From Paractinoplanes brasiliensis (GTDB taxonomy: Bacteria; Actinomycetota; Actinomycetes; Mycobacteriales; Micromonosporaceae): a DNA stretch of 64,000 nt. The notes below the pieces were generated by a model, which was not told where the DNA came from, did not search any database, and saw only the letters and a program-made list of their open reading frames with translations. A program made the position numbers and the translations under genes. Numbering within the stretch: the stretch's first letter is position 1; each line of letters starts with the position of its first letter. Positions 60,517 through 64,000 of the stretch are shown here, piece after piece. The stretch is from positions 7,050,001 through 7,114,000 of the forward strand of contig NZ_SNWR01000001.1 of assembly GCF_004362215.1 (NCBI RefSeq). The letters are read 5' to 3'.

Positions 60517-61791
60517 GTGCGGGACCAGCGGCGTGCGGAGCACAAACACCCCGAGATCCTCGCCGCCGCCCGCATCGTGGTGGCTGAGCGGGGCGCCGAT
60601 GCGACACGGTTCTCCGATGTGACCGCGGCGACCGGCGTCGGGGTCTCCACGCTGCAGTACTTCTTCGGCAGCCGGGAGGACATGCTCCGGGCCGTCTTCC
60701 GGCATTCCGCCCGCGCCGACTTCGACGAGGTCGCCGTCCGGCTGGCCGGCGAGACCGTCCCCTGGCGCCGCGTTCTGCTGATCGCCACCCACCTCACCGG
60801 CGCCGTCGGCAGTGACACGTCGTGGCGGGTCTGGGTCGAGTCGTGGCGGTGGGCGCTGCGCGACCCGGAGCTGCGGGTCGACGTGCTCGCCGACCACACC
60901 CGCTGGCGTGAGCTGCTGACCGCCGAGCTCACCACCCTCGTAGGGGATCCGGAAGCAGTCGCCCGGCAGGCGCTCGCGCTGATCGACGGTCTGGCGCTGC
61001 CGGTGGTCCTCGGCGACCCGGCGGTCGATCGGCACACGGCGGAAGCCCTGCTGACCGACGCCCTCCAGTCCCTGACCGGCCGACAGCCGCAATCGGGTGC
61101 GGTCCGCGACGATGGGGCCTCGGCCGAGCGGCCGGGGCGGTTGGGTGTGGCTCGTGACGATGGGGCCTCGGTCGAGCGGCCGACGCGGTTGGGTGTGGCT
61201 CGTGACGATGGGGCCTCGGTCGAGCGGCCGACGCGGTTGGGTGTGGTCCGTGACGATGGGGCCCCGGCCGAGCGGCCGACGCGGTCGGGTGCGGCCTCCC
61301 ACGATGAGATCCCGGCCGAGCGGCCACCGCGGTTGCGCCCGGCCCGGCCCGGCGACGCGCCCGCCATCGCCCGGATCTGGGAGGCGGGCTGGCGCGACGG
61401 GCATCTCGGCAACGTCCCGGACGCGTTGACCCGGGTTCGAACCCCCGGCACGTTCCGGGCTCGGGCCGCCGAGCGGATCAGCGGGACCACCGTGGCGGTC
61501 GAAGGCGACGAGGTGGCCGGGTTCGTGATGGTGGTCGCCGACGAGGTCGAGCAGGTCTACGTGGACGCGGCGTTCCGCGGCGGCGGCGTGGCCCGTGTGC
61601 TGCTGGCCGAGGCGGAACGGCAGGTCGCGGCGGCCGGGCATCGGGTGGCGTGGCTCGCGGTGGTGCCGGGCAACGCTCGGGCGCGGCGGTTCTACGAGCG
61701 GGAGGGCTGGACGGATGAGGGGGCCTTCGACCACACGGCGTCGGGGATCCGGGTGCCCTGCCGGCGGTACACGAAGGCGCTTCAGCTGTAG
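60517..61791 (+). CDS. TetR-GNAT fusion joined by a repeat linker
   Basis: 424 aa. Residues 8-60 are a TetR helix-turn-helix (AAARIVVAERGADATRFSDV, GVGVSTLQYFFGSREDML) with a helical ligand domain to about 190. Residues 192-270 are five 16-residue units (GVARDDGASVERPTRL). Residues 272-424 are a complete GNAT domain: LRPARPGDAPAIARIWEAG, VEQVYVDAAFRGGGVARVLL, AWLAVVPGNARARRFYEREGW. Thus one chain links DNA binding and acetyl transfer, perhaps detoxifying the compound it senses. GTG start at 60517, no clear ribosome site. Confidence 0.85.
   Translation: MRDQRRAEHKHPEILAAARIVVAERGADATRFSDVTAATGVGVSTLQYFFGSREDMLRAVFRHSARADFDEVAVRLAGETVPWRRVLLIATHLTGAVGSDTSWRVWVESWRWALRDPELRVDVLADHTRWRELLTAELTTLVGDPEAVARQALALIDGLALPVVLGDPAVDRHTAEALLTDALQSLTGRQPQSGAVRDDGASAERPGRLGVARDDGASVERPTRLGVARDDGASVERPTRLGVVRDDGAPAERPTRSGAASHDEIPAERPPRLRPARPGDAPAIARIWEAGWRDGHLGNVPDALTRVRTPGTFRARAAERISGTTVAVEGDEVAGFVMVVADEVEQVYVDAAFRGGGVARVLLAEAERQVAAAGHRVAWLAVVPGNARARRFYEREGWTDEGAFDHTASGIRVPCRRYTKALQL
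61090..61330 (+). repeat. 48-bp in-frame tandem repeat in the fusion linker
   Basis: Five copies of a 48-bp unit containing GACGATGGGGCCTCGGTCGA; copies two and three are identical. It links two domains and keeps the frame. Confidence 0.9.
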
Positions 61792-62333
61792 TCACTGCCG
61801 TACAGGTGGCGTCCGGGGTGGTCGCAGTAGAGCAGGCAGTGGTTGTCGTCCTGCTGGGAGGGCGTGCGCACGGCCGCGCAGTGGGGGATCGCGTTGATCT
61901 CGGAGGCCGACAGCGTCCACTGCACCCACCAGCCGGTGCCGGCCGCGTGCTGGCCCAGCCCGGCGTGCGGGCCCTCGTGCGGGTGTTCGAGTTCGCAGTG
62001 CAGCACCCGGTCGAGGCCGTGGGCCGGGCGGGGCAGCCGGCTCAGCCAGCCCACCTGCTGGTGGTCGAGTTCGATGCGGGCGGGGCAGCGGTGCGCGTCG
62101 ATGACGGCGAGGGTGGTGACGAAGTTGCCGGCGCCCTTGCGTGACGAGATCAGGCCTTCGGTGCGCAGCACGCGCAGAGCGGACTGCACGGTCGTACGGG
62201 CAACCCGGTGCTCGCCGGCGAGGGTGTGCTCGGACGGGAGCTTCGCGCCCACGCCCAGGCTGCCGGTGAAGATCTGATGTCTCAGCTCGGCCGCGATCTG
62301 CTGGTACGGGGAGAGTGCCGTGTCGGGGGACAT
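61782..62333 (-). CDS. GntR-type HTH protein with a Cys/His-rich C-terminal domain
   Basis: 183 aa. The N-terminus is a GntR winged helix: SPYQQIAAELRHQIFTGSLG, KLPSEHTLAGEHRVARTTV, RTEGLISSRKGAGNFV. The C-terminal part is not a UTRA or FCD domain; it is short and rich in Cys/His/Trp (HCELEHPHEGPHAGLGQH, TGWWVQWT, HCLLYCDHPGRH). That suggests zinc or cofactor sensing. Start ATG 62333, or ATG 62342. It overlaps the fusion gene by 10 bp at the 3' end. Confidence 0.75.
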   Translation of the reverse strand: MSPDTALSPYQQIAAELRHQIFTGSLGVGAKLPSEHTLAGEHRVARTTVQSALRVLRTEGLISSRKGAGNFVTTLAVIDAHRCPARIELDHQQVGWLSRLPRPAHGLDRVLHCELEHPHEGPHAGLGQHAAGTGWWVQWTLSASEINAIPHCAAVRTPSQQDDNHCLLYCDHPGRHLYGSDYS

Positions 62334-62390
62334 GCAAGGCATGCTGCGTGGCTGGTCAGGCCGGAACAAGTGCGCAACCGCGACTGTCTG

Positions 62391-63491
62391 TCACGACTCC
62401 GCGGGTGGCAGGGAGCGCTGACGATCGCGTGCGGACAGCGACGGCGGGGTCTCGCGGGCGCTCAGCGGGGGCTGCGAACCGCGGCCCGCGAGCAGCGGCG
62501 TGGTCTTGTTCCACGGCGGTCCACCTGCGTCTTTGCGGCGGCGCGCCATGCCCGACAGCGCTTCCAGCACGACCCGGTTGCCGAGCATGGCGGTGATGTC
62601 GGCGTGGTCGAACGGAGGCGCCACCTCGACAATATCCATGCCTACTACGGGTAATTCGTGGCAGATCCGCGAGACGCTGTCGAGCAGTTGCCGCGCGGTG
62701 AGCCCGCCCGGTTCGGGGGTGCCTGTGCCGGGGGCGTGGGCGGGGTCGCAGACGTCGATGTCGACCGAGAGGAAGACGCCGTCGCAGTCGTCCAGCGCGA
62801 TCCGGAACGCGTGGTCGAGCACGGCGTCGAGGCCGCGGTGGACGATCTCGCTCATGTGGAACGAGTTCATGCCCTGGTCGGCCATCCAGTCGAGGGTCTC
62901 GGGACCGGGCCAATAGCCACGCAGGCCCAGTTGCAGGAAGCGGTCCCCCCGTACGGCGCCCGACTCGATCAGGCGGCGCATGGGCTGACCGTGGCCGTAG
63001 AGCGACCCGAACTCGATGTCCCCGGTGTCGGCGTGCGCGTCGAAGTGGATGACCGAGATCCGGCCGGCGCCGTGGTGCCGGGCCACGCCGGTAACGTCGG
63101 GCCAGGTGATGGTGTGGTCGCCGCCGAGGATCAGCGGGATCGCGCCGTGCGCCGTGACGTGGGCGACCGCGTCCTCGATGGTGTCGCAGCTGCGCTGGAT
63201 GTCGCCGCTGAAGACCTCGAGGTCGCCGGCGTCCTTCACGGTCAGGTCGCCGCCCAGCGCGTCCACCCGCATCGCCAGGTGGGGGCGGGACCCGTCGTGG
63301 GGCAGGTAGTCGGTGCCCCGGATGACCTGCGGTCCGAATCGGGCGCCGGGCCGATGGGAGGTGCCGCCGTCGAAGGGCGCGCCGAGGATCACGACGTCGG
63401 CGTCCGCGTACGTCTCCGGCTCCTGCCAGTCGCAGGCGGGTACGCCAAGGAAGGTGATCTCGGGGCCGTACATCGGTCCGTAGCGCGTCAC
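62391..63491 (-). CDS. Agmatinase/ureohydrolase family protein
   Basis: 366 aa. Binuclear Mn2+ ligands are visible: LILGGDHTITWP (His), ISVIHFDAHADTGD (Asp, His, Asp) and VFLSVDIDVCDPAHAPGTG (Asp, Asp). The family splits agmatine, guanidinobutyrate or similar guanidino compounds to amine and urea. The C-terminus has an extra 45 residues with short repeats (PLSARETPPSLSARDRQ). GTG at 63491. It shares an intergenic palindrome with the kinase gene. Confidence 0.88.
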   Translation of the reverse strand: MTRYGPMYGPEITFLGVPACDWQEPETYADADVVILGAPFDGGTSHRPGARFGPQVIRGTDYLPHDGSRPHLAMRVDALGGDLTVKDAGDLEVFSGDIQRSCDTIEDAVAHVTAHGAIPLILGGDHTITWPDVTGVARHHGAGRISVIHFDAHADTGDIEFGSLYGHGQPMRRLIESGAVRGDRFLQLGLRGYWPGPETLDWMADQGMNSFHMSEIVHRGLDAVLDHAFRIALDDCDGVFLSVDIDVCDPAHAPGTGTPEPGGLTARQLLDSVSRICHELPVVGMDIVEVAPPFDHADITAMLGNRVVLEALSGMARRRKDAGGPPWNKTTPLLAGRGSQPPLSARETPPSLSARDRQRSLPPAES

Positions 63492-63498
63492 GACGGGG

Positions 63499-63516
63499 AC
63501 TGTATCTCCATACAGT
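63499..63516. promoter_or_regulatory. Palindromic operator between agmatinase and kinase genes
   Basis: ACTGTAT (63499-63505) and ATACAGT (63510-63516) with centre CTCC. The site begins 8 bases before the agmatinase start codon and is the sort of GTAT-ATAC element bound by GntR-type dimers, so the GntR-like protein encoded next to agmatinase is the natural candidate. Confidence 0.55.
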
Positions 63517-63589
63517 GGCCGAGTACAGCGTTTCCGCAGGGGCGTCGGAGGGTAGAGCCATCCGAGGATCTGATCAGGAGGTTCGGTAC

Positions 63590-64000
63590 ATGCGGATGCT
63601 GGGCGGCCGTTACGAGCTTGTGCGGCGCATCGGTGTCGGCGGCATGTCCGAGGTGTGGCGGGGCCACGACCGGGTGCTCGACCGTCCGGTGGCGGTCAAG
63701 ATCATGGGACCTTCGCTGGAGGGCACGCTGGGCGACGCCGCGAGTGTCGACCTCGTACGGACGGAGGCCCGCTCGGCCGCGAAGCTGGCGCACCCGAACG
63801 TGGCCGGCGTGCACGACTTCGGCACCTCACGGTCGGAATCGTCCGCGCGTGAGGTGCCGTACATCGTGATGGAGCTGGTCGAGGGGCAGACGCTGAGCGC
63901 CCATCTGGCCGCGGGGCCGCTCGACTGGCGGATCGGGGTGCGGATCTGCGCCGAGGTCGCCGCCGCGCTGGCCGCCGCGCACGCCGAGCTGATCGTGCAC
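63590..64000 (+). CDS. Ser/Thr protein kinase (partial, continues beyond window)
   Basis: 137 codons in frame to the window end, no stop. ATG 63590 follows AGGAGG by 8 bases. RYELVRRIGVGGMSEVWRGHD is the glycine loop, VAVKIMGP has the ATP lysine, and LAHPNVAGVHDFG and YIVMELVEGQTL complete the N-lobe and hinge; the window ends just before the catalytic loop. A PknB-type kinase; accessory domains are out of view. Confidence 0.92.
   Translation, partial: MRMLGGRYELVRRIGVGGMSEVWRGHDRVLDRPVAVKIMGPSLEGTLGDAASVDLVRTEARSAAKLAHPNVAGVHDFGTSRSESSAREVPYIVMELVEGQTLSAHLAAGPLDWRIGVRICAEVAAALAAAHAELIVH

Noticed and set aside
1..64000. Mobile elements, tRNA or rRNA genes
   Set aside because: No transposase, integrase, terminal repeats, tRNA cloverleaf or rRNA-like sequence was seen in the gaps that I read.

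Overview
This is GC-rich (about 70% or more) actinobacterial chromosome. GTG and TTG starts are frequent, stops and starts often overlap as ATGA or GTGA, and there is an isoleucyl-tRNA synthetase behind a translational T-box and an actinobacterial paaN-type phenylacetate operon. The overall style suggests a Micromonosporaceae member such as Actinoplanes; that placement is inference. I see no rRNA, tRNA, CRISPR array, integrase or IS element, so this looks like chromosome core plus lineage-specific genes rather than a mobile island.

Layout. 1-8141: partial TerC membrane protein, a GPP34 protein, an APC permease coupled to a GNAT acetyltransferase, a membrane Ser/Thr kinase, and two small regulatory units (ArsR + VOC protein, MarR + NAD-dependent epimerase), each with a strong palindromic operator. 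8168-16927: a myo-inositol operon (iolC, a 37-codon aldolase remnant, iolB, iolD, an IolE/IolI-like isomerase, a sugar ABC transporter, an iolG-like dehydrogenase), mostly joined by 4-base overlaps. 16930-17746: ArsR + SRPBCC pair with what looks like a leaderless promoter. 18338-21706: T-box and ileS; the IleRS carries G-A-H-H where the class I H-x-G-H signature is expected. 21707-22921: GH3 lipoprotein. 23089-32364: phenylacetate catabolism (paaR, paaN, paaJ, a crotonase, paaH, paaABCDE). 32399-44803: unlinked functions (TIGR03089 protein, S1C protease, membrane protein, fused ABC exporter, APH-like kinase, metallophosphoesterase, P-loop kinase, propeller protein). 45061-57906: a probable exopolysaccharide or surface-glycan locus (NodB deacetylase, GH26-like lipoprotein, beta-helix protein, EF-hand protein, large membrane protein, three GT2 enzymes, sulfotransferase, propeller protein). 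58194-64000: receiver protein, M20 peptidase, TetR-GNAT fusion, GntR-like regulator, agmatinase-family enzyme and the start of a second Ser/Thr kinase.

The most unusual window-wide signal is short-period tandem repeats in at least eight places. In coding sequence the periods are multiples of three (18, 30, 33, 42, 48 bp): the PaaA N-terminus, a membrane protein tail, the middle of an APH-fold kinase and the linker of a TetR-GNAT fusion. In noncoding DNA the periods are about 16-17 and 26 bp, and two arrays run up to the stop codon of a neighbouring gene. A four-copy repeat at the crotonase/paaH junction has duplicated the stop/start overlap itself, giving a chain of coupled mini-ORFs. Other leads: the GXHH IleRS under T-box control, the aldolase remnant in the inositol operon, two repressor genes whose predicted start of transcription coincides with the GTG start, and a 49-codon Cys/His-rich gene at 55728.
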